Assembly: GCA_903772945.1 (NCBI GenBank)
Contig: CAICTM010000589.1
Span: forward strand, 1 to 58,074
DNA length: 58,074 bases
Reading direction: 5' to 3'
DNA from: Seminavis robusta
Taxonomy: Eukaryota; Bacillariophyta; Bacillariophyceae; Naviculales; Naviculaceae
How positions within the stretch are numbered: the stretch's first letter is position 1; every line of letters starts with the position of its first letter. Below are positions 33,691-43,151 of this stretch, piece after piece. The notes under the pieces are model-generated. The model was not told the DNA's origin. It was given only the letters and a program-made list of their open reading frames with translations, and did not search any database. The position numbers and the translations under genes were made by a program.

Positions 33691-34861
33691 GGTGTACGAC
33701 CACCCCCAACGTTGTCTCACCAATATTGATTGGTGTTGGAAACATGGTGTCACGACAGCGAAACATGGTGGGATAATGTCGATGGAGGATGTTAACTTTG
33801 CGCCGCACGATGTGTGGACATGGATAGGGGAAGAAAGCTCGTTACGTCACAACAAGTTGACATGGTGTCCACGAAGTGTGCGCTTGGTGATGTCACAAGG
33901 GGGAACACTGTATACTAAGTGAAGTAGTGGAGGAATACAAGATACATCTAAGAAGCGCATAATGGGGTAGCGCAAAAACAGCGAGGTTGGTTACAAATTT
34001 GGGAGGTCAGTCGGAGGTAAGGTTACCAATCGGTAACTGACCTTGCGCTTATGTATGGTGGGTACAAGAACATCGAGGAATGATCCTTCCCATTTTGTGA
34101 GGTCAGCTGTGCAATATTCAAGAACCTTTTATCCTACTAATTGAAGACGATCGGCTCAGGCATATACAGATGCAATTGCAGCACGAGTCATTGGCTCAAC
34201 GGTTACAGAATGTTGAACTAAGCGTTCACTATTCCTCTACCGAATTCTGTCCCCCTTTCTATACATGGCTTACAAGTTGATGCACTTTGTGATGCTAATT
34301 ACAGAAGGGCAGTTGTAGGCTATTCCCCAAGCCGTGGAATCCAAAACAACTCAGCCATTCCTTCCCAAATGAAAGAGTCCTAGGTTACTAAATCTATAAG
34401 TAGGGGTTTCCAAAAATGGAGAAAAGCAGTACACAATGTTGGATATGATTCGGGCTAAATTCGTTATGGTACTGCTAATAACAGAGTAGTGGAGGTAAGC
34501 GAACAATGACATAATGTTCGTAGTAAAAGGGGAGAAACAGGTCACTCATATGTAACCAACTGTAACGGTATGGGCATCCATAGGTCCAAGAAAAGGGTCC
34601 AAATGATTCCAAAAAAGGACGGCTGGGGCAACCAAACAAGGACGCCATAGGTAACAAAGCCGTCTTGGAAGTCCTGCTAAAAGGGGAGAAATGAAATTGA
34701 AGAAAGTGGAGGAAGCCACCAAAAGCCTGGGTAGGACCCCACCAAATGATGGGGTCCTAGGTTGCCAAGGGGCAACCTAATCATCAATCTCATCAAGCTC
34801 CACACCGGACTCTTGGCGCTTCACTGGGAATGAAAAACTCTGCAAAGTCGACAAGGCTCTT
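33691..34861. other. Non-coding stretch with diverged repeats before gypsy copy 2
   Basis: No recognisable gene. GGTTACCAATCGGTAAC at 34021 recurs as GGTTACCGAATCGGTAACC at 35839, and GGCAACCAAACAA-GACG...AATAGGTAACA-like sequence near 34627 recurs near 35934. Diverged repeats therefore flank the gypsy fragment at 34862-35593. They could be old LTR-like arms, but ends cannot be set. Confidence 0.4.
34733..34779 (+). repeat. Two overlapping short hairpins
   Basis: TAGGACCC (34733-34740) pairs with GGGTCCTA (34752-34759). TAGGTTGCC (34758-34766) pairs with GGCAACCTA (34771-34779) around the loop AAGG. The second is a perfect 9-bp stem with a 4-nt loop. The two stems share the TA at 34758-34759, so they are partly exclusive. 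Function is unknown. Confidence 0.75.
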
Positions 34862-35593
34862 GCCGACTTCGATTTCAATCAATCGGATGGAGAAGTCTCC
34901 GTCTGAAGATTAGGCCAGGATGATGATTCAACGGAACCATGTTCCGATTTCTCATACCAAAGTGATGAAGATATCTCACTAACTAGTAAACAAGAATTGT
35001 TTGCAACTGATGAAGTCTACGGCAAATTAGATGATTGCCTAAAAGCTGCTCAATTAGATTCTGACGATCTATTTAGCATTGTTAATCTCGTCCGTGGCCA
35101 ACCACCTCGTAAACGTCGCAAGACAAGAGACCTCAACCCTATCGTCTATGTTAGATTTTTAAACAGACGAGAAAAAGGAAAACCAAAACTCGTTACACTC
35201 CGTTGCTTACTGGATACAGGAGCATCTGGAACTTTGATTGCTCAAACTCATGCTAAGAAATTACGCATGAAGGATCTTGGGGGCGTCCAAACCATGTGGA
35301 CTACACCTGCAGGAGAATTAAACACCAGCACGAAGTGTTAAGGTGTCTTTATGATTCCTGAGTTCCATGACGATAGAATTATTGAATGGGATTTACATGT
35401 CACCAAGAGCTTGGGGGCGTATGACATGATCATAGGTCGAGACATTCTCTCCGATCTAGAATTTAAGTTCGATTTCACTACCATGTCAGTGGATTGGGAC
35501 GGCATATCTATTCCTATGAAAGATAAAAAGCACGGCAAATGTGCTTCCAAATCAAGAGCTCCTAGGATACCAATCACTAAGTACCGTACATGA
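34862..35593 (+). pseudogene. Ty3/gypsy Gag C-terminus and protease, copy 2
   Basis: The Gag tail (ADFDFNQSDGEVSV) ends in UGA at about 34904. The same frame then continues RLGQDDDSTEPCSDFSY and SKQELFATDEVYGKLDD into the protease CLLDTGASGTLIAQTHAKKL (34997-35341). After an in-frame UAA at 35339 it runs on as VFMIPEFHDDRIIEWDLHV, GAYDMIIGRDILSDL (the conserved C-terminal loop of retropepsins) to 35593. It parallels copy 1 at 5975-6560 (minus). There is no RT after it, so the element is truncated. The same UGA position in both copies suggests a functional Gag-Pol stop codon. Confidence 0.82.
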
Positions 35594-36513
35594 TTATATA
35601 TAAGGGGGTTTTAGAGTAGGAAATTATCTACGGAAGCCAGCCGGGGCCAGGCTTAAGCAAAGAACAGTTGAAATTCAGGACTAGGTTCTGGATAATAAAC
35701 CAAAAAAGGTAAAGATTGGGACAACATTGGGGCTAGAATCATTAAGGGTACTACTGGTGGATACTGTAGAGAGAGGTTTCGAACAACAACCGGGAGACAA
35801 AGATTGTCATGGTTAACTGGAATAAAAAGGGGAGGAAAGGTTACCGAATCGGTAACCGAACATTGCATCGATAGACAAGGTGCGGCAAGAAACAGGGTGG
35901 CATTGGATGCAAAACAGCCCCCCTGGAGGCAACCAAACAATGACGGAATAGGTAACAGCCGCCATGGTCCGAAGAATAGCAAGGCTGAGCCGAGCATTAA
36001 CGTAACCACGCACTACAGAGTAAGAAGGGCGTTCCCACGTTGCTTGCAGCAAGCAAAGCGGAAATGCATTTGGCAAGTGCCTCAGCTTCGGCCCCAAGGA
36101 GACCATCAGCAGAGACGACAACTGAGTAAAGTGGCAACGTTCGGAGTGACAGGCATGGAGATACTTGCTTTTCTTTTTTAAAACTGATCATCGAGTGTTG
36201 AAGCATGTGTCGATAGACGTTTTGCCCTGCCCCCGTCCTCCCTCCGCTCCCGGTACTACCCACTAACGATATCGACTTAGTATTGTGTGGCTCTAGCTAG
36301 TCACAGAATCGAATCTTCTGAAGTCATCTAAAGAAGTGGGCCCACGTCAGTTTCCGCCATCTGCCACACTTCAATCCTCTCGAGACATGAGAACAGCTAT
36401 GAGAACCCAGGGTGCCATTAGGATGGTGACCGAAAGATCGAAATAAATCTATCTGCGAAAGAGCAAGTCACAAATTCCATCACACCAAAAACGATCGAAT
36501 AAGCAACAATAGT
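35594..36513. other. Intergenic stretch upstream of the rhodanese gene
   Basis: No gene is recognised. It contains the palindrome GGTTACC-GAATC-GGTAACC (35839-35857) and diverged repeats shared with 33.9-34.7 kb. The last 250 bases (36260-36513), leading to the ATG at 36514, presumably include the promoter. I see no clear TATA or other element. Confidence 0.4.
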
Positions 36514-37080
36514 ATGGTCCTTCTCAAGAAGTCTCCCTCTGCTCTGTTTGCGGTCACAGCTCTAATGTTCCTGGCTCGTTCCACTCGAGCCTTTCTGAGG
36601 CCTTCCCTACCTAGTCGCCTTTTGAGCACGCGTCATTTCTTCTCGACTCCCTCTCCCCTCGATATTGGAAGCCCCGAAGAAGTGCTGCAAGTCTTTAACA
36701 AGCCCAATGCCGTGATTCTCGATGTACGGTCGCAACCGGAAATTGACTCGGATGGAAAAATTGCGACGAGCGGTGATGACAAATGGCTCCAGGTCAATTG
36801 CACGCCCGCCGCATGCCCGGACCTAGAAGACACGGCCAACGAAGCATTTCCCAACAAGGATAGTAAGTTTCTTATTGTTTTATTATCAGGGAGAGTGCTT
36901 TGTCTAACTAACGCCAGTTATTTTTGGGTGTACGTAGCTCCGGTCGTCATCCATTGCGCCTCTGGAATGAGAGCGGGAAAAGCCAAGGAAATTTTGGAAG
37001 AATTGGGATATTCCAATGTCATCAATGCAGGTGGATATCGAGATCTAGATTACCTACAGGAAGCAGCGAGTCAAAAATAA
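36514..37080 (+). CDS. Rhodanese-domain protein, probably plastid-targeted, one intron
   Basis: The N-terminus is a signal peptide (ALFAVTALMFLA) followed by STRA|FLRP. Phe27 at +1 fits the bipartite plastid leader of secondary-plastid algae. The mature part is a single rhodanese fold: AVILDVRSQPEID, then VVIHCASGMRAGKA, with the active-site Cys at about residue 123 after splicing, and INAGGYRDL. An intron is inferred at 36863-36937 (GTAAGT...CGTAG, 75 nt). It contains no stop and preserves frame, so the unspliced frame also stays open (188 codons unspliced, 163 spliced). Removing it joins NKD to TPVVIHC, as the family requires. The role would be sulfur transfer or phosphatase-like chemistry in the plastid; the substrate is unknown. 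The short CASGMRAGKA loop is of the small single-domain type. Confidence 0.85.
   Translation: MVLLKKSPSALFAVTALMFLARSTRAFLRPSLPSRLLSTRHFFSTPSPLDIGSPEEVLQVFNKPNAVILDVRSQPEIDSDGKIATSGDDKWLQVNCTPAACPDLEDTANEAFPNKDSKFLIVLLSGRVLCLTNASYFWVYVAPVVIHCASGMRAGKAKEILEELGYSNVINAGGYRDLDYLQEAASQK
36863..36937 (+). other. Spliceosomal intron of the rhodanese gene, 75 nt
   Basis: Donor GTAAGT and acceptor CGTAG bound a segment coding residues foreign to the rhodanese fold (FLIVLLSGRVLCL...). Length is divisible by three and no stop is present, so retention would add 25 residues just before the catalytic loop. Confidence 0.8.
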
Positions 37081-37387
37081 GCAAACAAACAGTCACGTCG
37101 TGCAGTGTTTCTATTTGTTTGGGTTACAAGGTGACAACGTCAAGAATTCAGTTGCTTTGAATGGGTGGTGCGTCAGACGAAAATTCTGTTTGCTGGAAAC
37201 ACGGGATCCTAAAAGTTTTTCCTTGTACGTGGATGCATCTTCGAATGGTCTGTTTTCAATAATTGTGGTTATGGTGTTTCTTTGTTTGTTGTCTGGGATA
37301 GGACGTACAAGCACATGTAGTTACGAAGATAGTCAAACAGAAATGAAAAAAGCTTGCCGGAGGAAGCTTGATGGCCTCTGGCAGTTA

Positions 37388-38286
37388 CTAGCTAGTGGTC
37401 ATTTCTCTGAGAATAAACACAGTCTTTGCAGCCATGTCAATCTGCAGGGCAAAGGCTACTTCATCATAGAATGCTCGTGCTGCTTGACCCACTGCCCTCT
37501 CGGATTGCTGAGTTCATGGTACCTCATCATTCTTTTTGTGTTTTTCGTGATGGTTGATATCCCCCAACAAAGTCATAAAATGACCACGAAAGGTAATCAA
37601 ATTGGTTCCCACGGCAATAGGTGTGGGGATCTGCAACAAAGCCACAAACATAAGAAACCACCAAACACCACCAATGGCAGCAGCCCCACTTCCATAAAGA
37701 ATGCCGTTGACGCCATCGCCATGGTTCGAACCAACACTGCGCCATCTCTTTTCATGGATGGCACCAGTGCGGTAGCATCTTGGCTGGGATCGACCTGAGC
37801 AATTGCCTTGGTTTCTTCATTGGACCGAAAATAGACATGGGCAAAAACCAACAACGCAAAAGCCAACAGACCCTGCTCAATGTGACTAACTTCATCATAT
37901 CAAACCATGACAACATAGCTGCAAAAAGTCAGTGTCACCATGATTGTAGTGAGTCTCCAGATACGCCTCATAATCTCCATCATCTCCAGAAAGTGACTTC
38001 CAACGTGATATTTGAAGGGCAAATTACTGTGCAGTTTCTCTTTTTGTATCTTTCTGTGAAATGCACCCCATAGTTGACCAGCTTGGAATAGGTTCACTGC
38101 CAGCGTAACCTTCCAAATTGTCCGCATTGTAGAGCGCCGATCCAGCAACAGCACACCATTGGCGACAATGTCCAACAAGGCTGATAGTGCTGCCAAAAGA
38201 GCGCATTTCTGTTCTGCCTTGACGGCTTCCAGGATTTCTTGAGTGGGTTTGGGGTAGCTCGCAGGTGGTGGCGATGAAGGCGGCAT
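37388..38286 (-). pseudogene. Multi-pass membrane protein, decayed paralogue of 39226-40140
   Basis: From the ATG at 38286 it matches the neighbouring gene throughout: RRSTMRTIWKVTLAVN, LPFKYHVGSHFLEMMEIM, VDPSQDATALVPSMKRDGA, IPTPIAVGTNLITFRGHF, and the C-terminus VFILREMTTS ending UAG at 37388. It is interrupted by UGA at 37900 and UGA at 37514, each at a position where the paralogue has Trp (MAWSD, VPWTP). It also has a frameshift with a small deletion near 37640. Several hydrophobic segments are retained. Function of the family is unknown. Same-strand tandem placement suggests local duplication, after which this copy decayed. Confidence 0.78.
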
Positions 38287-39225
38287 GATCACCTGATGTT
38301 TCCAAGCTGGTAGCTAGCTGGCTTTCTTTTGTCCAGAATGAAGACAGGAGAGACTTGAGGTTACTCTTGTCGTGCCCCACGAGAAGCATGCACAGGCACC
38401 GGAAACTTGGAAACTGGAATGGATTCGCAGGGGAAATAATATAAGCCGGCCCACGCTGCGGAGCAGTCTCCTTTCAGACTCCTTTCAGCCTACTCCACGA
38501 ACGCTTTGGACTTGTTTGACACCTGAGCTCGATCATCTGCCGGTGCACTTGCCTGGGCCACTGCTAGTTGTCTCTACCGAACTCTGACTATCATGGCGTG
38601 GTTTTCAAGCAATGGGTTGAGGCTTTGTTTGGCTCTCGATTCGGTGAATGCCCCTCGTACCGGTACCGTAGGCCCTTGCGCATACCGGTACATTGGTTTA
38701 CGTCAGAGATACTCCTGAAGAAGGTTGCGTGTGCCTCTAAAACCCCGACGAAGAGAGAAGACTTGTCTCCGGGACAGGCTAGGCGCCAGTTCTGCCCAAC
38801 CGATGGAACAACTCCTTCAAGATGTCGCTCCAACCTGAACGGAACGATCGCTCAAAAGCTGACACTAACTGGCACCTTCTATCTAGCTAGGCACGAGGAA
38901 ACTCTAAATTCCATTGTAGGGGGTGAGTGAAAAAAGTGGAGGTCACGTCGTCTTTGGTACGAAGGCCGTTGTGCAGCGAAACTCTCGAAGCAGCAACCGA
39001 TGGCGAGCCCTAGGTCTGAACGGTACAGTATTATAATTGTGAAATCGAAATGGTCGAAGATGGAAGTCTTCCGGTACCAACGCTACGGTACCACCAACCC
39101 TTCCTAAGTTTCCTCCTCGTTCAACGCCTCCAGTTTGGTTGCGACAAGGTTGAAACGGAGTTTACAGTACATTTACAGGAGAATCTGTTTACCAAGTATA
39201 GACTTTGATACCGTACCCTGGCTAC
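38287..39225. other. Intergenic stretch between the two membrane-protein genes
   Basis: No recognisable gene; the frame at 38568-38930 has no family features. The sequence is dotted with ACCGGTAC/GGTACCG palindromes (near 38655-38695) and CTAGCTAG motifs near 39220, as in other host intergenic parts of this window. Confidence 0.4.
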
Positions 39226-40140
39226 CTAGCTAGTTGTCATTTCCCTTAGAATGAAGATAGTCTTGACCACCATGTCTACTTGGAATGCCATGATTACTTC
39301 TCCATAAAAGTCCTTGGCAGCTCTTGCCAGTGCTTTTTCGGAATCGGGAGTCCATGGCACGTCGTTGCCACCTGCCCCCCTGAGATGTTTTTGTCGATTG
39401 CTGATTTCCCCCAAAAGAACCATGTATTGTCGTCGAAAGGTGATCAAATTGGTGCCCACAGCCACAGGAGCTGGAATTTGCAAGAACGCCACAATGAGTT
39501 GACCCCAGGACAGTGTCCTCAAATTCGCGGCCACCACCATGGGCACTAACGAGACTTCCAGAAAGAATGCTGTTGATGCCAGGGCCATGGTCCTAGCCAA
39601 GAGGGCTCCTTGTTTTTTAATGCATGGCACTAATGCAGAAGAATCTTGACTGGGATCCACATGAGAAAATGCTTTGGACTCTTTATCGGATCGAAAAGCG
39701 ACATAGGCAAATACGACAAACACCAGTGCCAACAATCCCTGCCGCAAATGATCAATAACATCGCTCCACGCCATAAAGACATAGCTGGTAGATGTGAGAG
39801 TCACCATGATGGCTGTGAACCTCCAAACACGGGTCATGATCTCCATGACGCGCAAAAACAGTTTCCCCATGTGATAATTAAAGGGTAGCTTGCTGTTGAG
39901 GCTGTCTTTTTCCACCTTGCGATGAAAATCCGAGAACAATTGGAACGCCTGAAACACATTGACTGCCAGGGTGATTTTCCAAATGGTCCGCATGGTGGAG
40001 CGCCAATCTGCCAAGTAAAAGCCGTAGGTCACTAAATCCAGTAGAGCCGAGATCCCGGCCATCATCCCACATTTCAGTTCCGTCTTGATGGCTTCTTGGG
40101 TTTCCACATCGGGCTTGGGTGGAGTTTTCTTCGATGACAT
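39226..40140 (-). CDS. Multi-pass membrane protein of unknown function
   Basis: The start is placed at MSSKKTPPKPDV (ATG ending at 40140), because the paralogue aligns from this point and the upstream 54 codons are Ser/Cys/Gln-rich and unmatched. The protein would have 304 residues with about six hydrophobic segments: MMAGISALLDLVTYGFYL, WKITLAVNVFQAFQLF, FTAIMVTLTSTSYVFMAW, LLALVFVVFAYVAF, MALASTAFFLEVSLVPMVVA and LIVAFLQIPAPVAVGTNL. Two conserved cytosolic-looking loops carry DWRSTMRTIW and HVDPSQDSSALVPCIKKQGA. No signal or plastid leader is evident. It ends FILREMTTS UAG. I do not recognise the family. The intact frame contrasts with the broken neighbour, so this is the likely functional copy. 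Confidence 0.7.
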   Translation of the reverse strand: MSSKKTPPKPDVETQEAIKTELKCGMMAGISALLDLVTYGFYLADWRSTMRTIWKITLAVNVFQAFQLFSDFHRKVEKDSLNSKLPFNYHMGKLFLRVMEIMTRVWRFTAIMVTLTSTSYVFMAWSDVIDHLRQGLLALVFVVFAYVAFRSDKESKAFSHVDPSQDSSALVPCIKKQGALLARTMALASTAFFLEVSLVPMVVAANLRTLSWGQLIVAFLQIPAPVAVGTNLITFRRQYMVLLGEISNRQKHLRGAGGNDVPWTPDSEKALARAAKDFYGEVIMAFQVDMVVKTIFILREMTTS

Positions 40141-40746
40141 GGTCGATCTCTGGTGGAAGGGAAGGTGTAAAGTGACGGTACCAATATCCTGAAGCCACTG
40201 CAAAGATATGTCAACAGAACTTGGTTGTTGGCTGCAGCAGCTGCTGCAGCAACAACTGCGAAAGAAGAATCTGATGGAGTCGAGTCGAGTCATTCGTTCC
40301 ATGATGACCCTTGCATTTATTACAACTAACTTTAACCCTTCTTTCTCTCTGCGCAGACGTGGATACTAGATCCAAAGCAAGCGTGCGTCTTAACTAAACC
40401 TTGTCCCAGACTGGCAGGCAGATTGCAGATCGAAGCCAAAAGAGCACCAAGATAGCTAGGTACCCAGCTTCGCCCTGCTGTGCATGGCAATTAAGCTGGG
40501 TTTTGATCGACTGCCAAAAAGGAAGCATCGGATCCTTCCGAAGTGGTACTTGGCGCCTTGAAGGAGGCAAATGGCGATGCATTGAAGTTGGCGCTTCGTG
40601 AGTTGACGCCTTGGTTGTCACCAGGTTCTACCAGTACCGTATATGGCTGCATGGCCCATGACCGCTGATCGTGTGCCCTGCTGCACTGCATGGTGATCCT
40701 CATCACACTTCTTCCACAACATTACGTTCCGCTGAAGTTTTAAAAG
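40141..40746. other. Divergent intergenic stretch (membrane protein / GIY-YIG gene)
   Basis: The stretch lies between two divergently transcribed genes, so it should hold both promoters. It contains GCAGCAGCTGCTGC near 40233 and GAGTCGAGTCGAGTC near 40277. No recognisable gene or clear TATA box. Confidence 0.4.
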
Positions 40747-41544
40747 ATGAGCGGCTCGGCTGCAACAGTGGCAAAAACACTTTATGTTCTCAAGCTAGAA
40801 AATGGCAAGTATTATGTGGGAAAGACAAACAACTTAAAACGTCGGTATGAAGAACATTTGGCGGGACGTGGAAGTAAATGGACTAAGCGACACCGTCCCA
40901 TTGAAATTTTCCATCAAGAACCGTGCAATGGCTTTTTTGAAGACGCTTTTGTCTATACCTACATGAGTCGCTATGGCATCCAAAACGTCCGCGGAGGAAC
41001 ATACTCAAAGATCCGTCTGAGTAAAGACGATAGAGCTAGAATCGAGATGCAGTTCCGTCACGCCGGGGATCAATGCTTTGTTTGCCGTAGTAGCAATCAT
41101 TTTGCCAAGGCATGCCCACAACTTGATGTTAGACGTGGTGGAGTAGAGTATGAACGTGATCGACAACATGGAACAAGGAGACGTGTTCAGTGTTCCCGCT
41201 GTGGTCGAGATTCCCACACAGAGGAAGACTGCTTTGCAGCTACACACGTCCGTGGACATTCTATAGTGCCAAGTGTTGAGGAAGAAGATGACTGCGATTC
41301 CAGCGATGAGTCTGAGAGTGACGACGACAGTCATGGCTGTTCCAGATGCGGCCGCAATAGCCATTCTACAGATGATTGCTATGCCCGTACCAGTGTGAAT
41401 GGAGATCCTCTGAGTGATGACTCCAGTGATGAATCGGAGAGTGATGATGGCAGTCATGATGGCTGTTCAAGATGCGGTCGCAATAGTCATATTGAAGCTC
41501 ATTGCTATGCACGTACCAGTGCAAATGGCAGTCGTTTGAGGTAG
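40747..41544 (+). CDS. GIY-YIG nuclease domain with four CCHC zinc knuckles
   Basis: Residues about 10-95 form a GIY-YIG domain: TLYVLKLENGKYYVGKTNNL (the LYV...YYVG core), then KRRYEEH (catalytic Arg region) and FFEDAFVYTYM (Glu in the helix). Four zinc knuckles follow: CFVCRSSNHFAKAC, CSRCGRDSHTEEDC, CSRCGRNSHSTDDC and CSRCGRNSHIEAHC. They are separated by Ser/Asp/Glu-rich spacers (DSSDESESDD), and the last two spacer-knuckle units are near repeats. GIY-YIG domains cut DNA; the knuckles should bind single-stranded nucleic acid. No signal peptide, so it is probably nuclear or cytosolic. The frame is intact, without introns, and ends UAG. A decayed copy of its 3' end lies at 46851-46960. The biological role is unknown. 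Confidence 0.82.
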   Translation: MSGSAATVAKTLYVLKLENGKYYVGKTNNLKRRYEEHLAGRGSKWTKRHRPIEIFHQEPCNGFFEDAFVYTYMSRYGIQNVRGGTYSKIRLSKDDRARIEMQFRHAGDQCFVCRSSNHFAKACPQLDVRRGGVEYERDRQHGTRRRVQCSRCGRDSHTEEDCFAATHVRGHSIVPSVEEEDDCDSSDESESDDDSHGCSRCGRNSHSTDDCYARTSVNGDPLSDDSSDESESDDGSHDGCSRCGRNSHIEAHCYARTSANGSRLR

Positions 41545-42677
41545 AAGCAGCGGTATGTGTGGCCGGACGGCTGTGCTTTGTTACACACAAGCCACCAGAG
41601 AAATTGGTGGGTTGGTCTTTGGAAGCATTGTTGAGAATCCGAAAAAGTTTTGTCGATTGACTGCTCTATCGCTAGCTACTAGTGCCGTGGGCCTCTCCAG
41701 GACAGCGTGATGCTACATCCACCTCCTCTAAACCCCCGTCTGCGTTGCTGCATCCAACAGCCTACATGCCTAGTAGCTAGCTAGTAGCTACGGGTAATAG
41801 TAGCTAGCTAGTTGGCCTTTTGATCTCTCGCAGAGATTGTTTTCGACTACACTCCCTCTAACTAGATACGTTAAGGAGCGAGGGGGGCGAGGCTAGGCAA
41901 AGCAGTGGCTGCGGTGGTGGGTGGCTGTTGTGGTGGGCATACGGGGAGAGCAATGAGGACGCGAGCAGGGCAAAACAAGGGGGGCAGGGAAGGGGGGTGC
42001 ATGGAGGAAAACCAGGAATCCCTCTAACCCATAGTAAGCTGCCCATTTATGTCTCTGTGGATCCCGGCAAAGCTAAACCCTTTGGCCCGAGTAATGGTCC
42101 TCAAATTCTTACCCCTGATCCCACAGAACCTAGCTGGTCTTGAATTTCGACTGTTCTTTGCTTTTAAAAGCCTGGCCCCGGCTGGCTTCTGTAGATAATT
42201 TCCTTACTCTAAACCCCCCTTTATTAGTAACTACTGTAGCTAGCTTAGCACCTTCTTTTACAAAAGGCAAGCTGAGAATCGCATTCCTCTGCAAATTTGG
42301 GTTCCCTTCTGCCCAACACTTCTCCCGAACACTCTCAGTCTGCCCAACACTTCTGCCCAATACTGCTCCCAAACACATTCAGAATTGTAAAGTATTAGTT
42401 CTAGCTAGTATCAGTGGACAGTCTTTTAGTATTTTTGGAGACAACTTTTGTTGACGATTTTTGTACCTTGCGCACCGCACCGCACCGCACCGCACCGCAC
42501 TGTACAAAACAAATTTTAAAAAAGCTTCAGAGATCCTGCATTCAAGGAATGCTAGCTAGTACGGTAGGCAGAGTGTCAACCTGTGTTCCCATTCCAAGCA
42601 GGCACGACTCACAAGATACCACGACCAAAAAGGATTTTCTCTCTTCGCGAACTCATTTTGTAGAATCTCAAACGACA
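41545..42677. other. Intergenic stretch with TAGCTA repeats and a pentanucleotide microsatellite
   Basis: No recognisable gene. TAGCTAGCTAGTAGCTA-type repeats occur near 41770-41815. The plus frame opening at 42414 is only an upstream extension of the methyltransferase frame; its extra 88 codons have no methyltransferase character and include the repeat-encoded RTAPHRTAPH. Confidence 0.5.
42471..42500 (+). repeat. Microsatellite (CGCAC)6
   Basis: Six perfect CGCAC units upstream of the methyltransferase-like gene. Confidence 0.97.
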
Positions 42678-43151
42678 ATGGTCGAACTGCTGTTTCACTC
42701 TGTTAAGCCACCTGCCATCTATAAGGCCATGTTGGTCACAATGGCCACCGGAAAGCTGGTTCTGTGGCCTTTTGCCGCTCCCATTTTGGACTCTTCTTGG
42801 TTGTCGGTCGCATCCGGTCTGCTTCTGTTTGGAGGAGGCGCCTTGTTGGCCGTGGCGCCCAAGAAACTCTTTCAAAGAACTCAAACTCCCATGATGGGTG
42901 GTCCCAGCAAAACATCACCCCTTCATACCGAGCACGCCTTTGCGCATACCAGAAATCCCATGTATTTGGGGATTTCCATTGGTTTGGCGGGAGCCGCCCT
43001 TCTCACCAACATTCGAGTCCATTTGATCTTTCCAGTTGTCAATGTGTTGATCATGAATACTTTCTACATCCCTAAAGAAGAAGCTGAGTTGTTAAAGAGG
43101 TTTGGAAAAGAATATGGAGACTACCGAAAACGAGTTCGTCGATGGATTTAA
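42678..43151 (+). CDS. Isoprenylcysteine/phospholipid methyltransferase-like membrane protein
   Basis: The start MVELLFHSVKPPAI (42678) is chosen because the membrane domain begins there. The 157-residue protein has about four hydrophobic segments and the C-terminal signature shared by ICMT, PEMT and related small methyltransferases: AFAHTRNPMYLGISIGLAGA, then EEAELLKRFGKEYGDYRKRV and RRWI. In the family, the RNPMYLG region and the E..LL..FG..Y..Y pair bind S-adenosylmethionine at the membrane surface. The substrate (prenylcysteine, phospholipid or other) cannot be told. Length fits the short NnrU/ICMT-like group. Intact, no introns, ending UAA. Confidence 0.78.
   Translation: MVELLFHSVKPPAIYKAMLVTMATGKLVLWPFAAPILDSSWLSVASGLLLFGGGALLAVAPKKLFQRTQTPMMGGPSKTSPLHTEHAFAHTRNPMYLGISIGLAGAALLTNIRVHLIFPVVNVLIMNTFYIPKEEAELLKRFGKEYGDYRKRVRRWI

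Noticed and set aside
37100..37798. 232-codon plus-strand frame
   Set aside because: It is antisense to the decayed membrane-protein paralogue, whose residues clearly match the neighbour gene.
42414..42677. 88-residue N-terminal extension of the methyltransferase-like protein
   Set aside because: It runs through a CGCAC microsatellite and has no family resemblance; the membrane domain starts at 42678.
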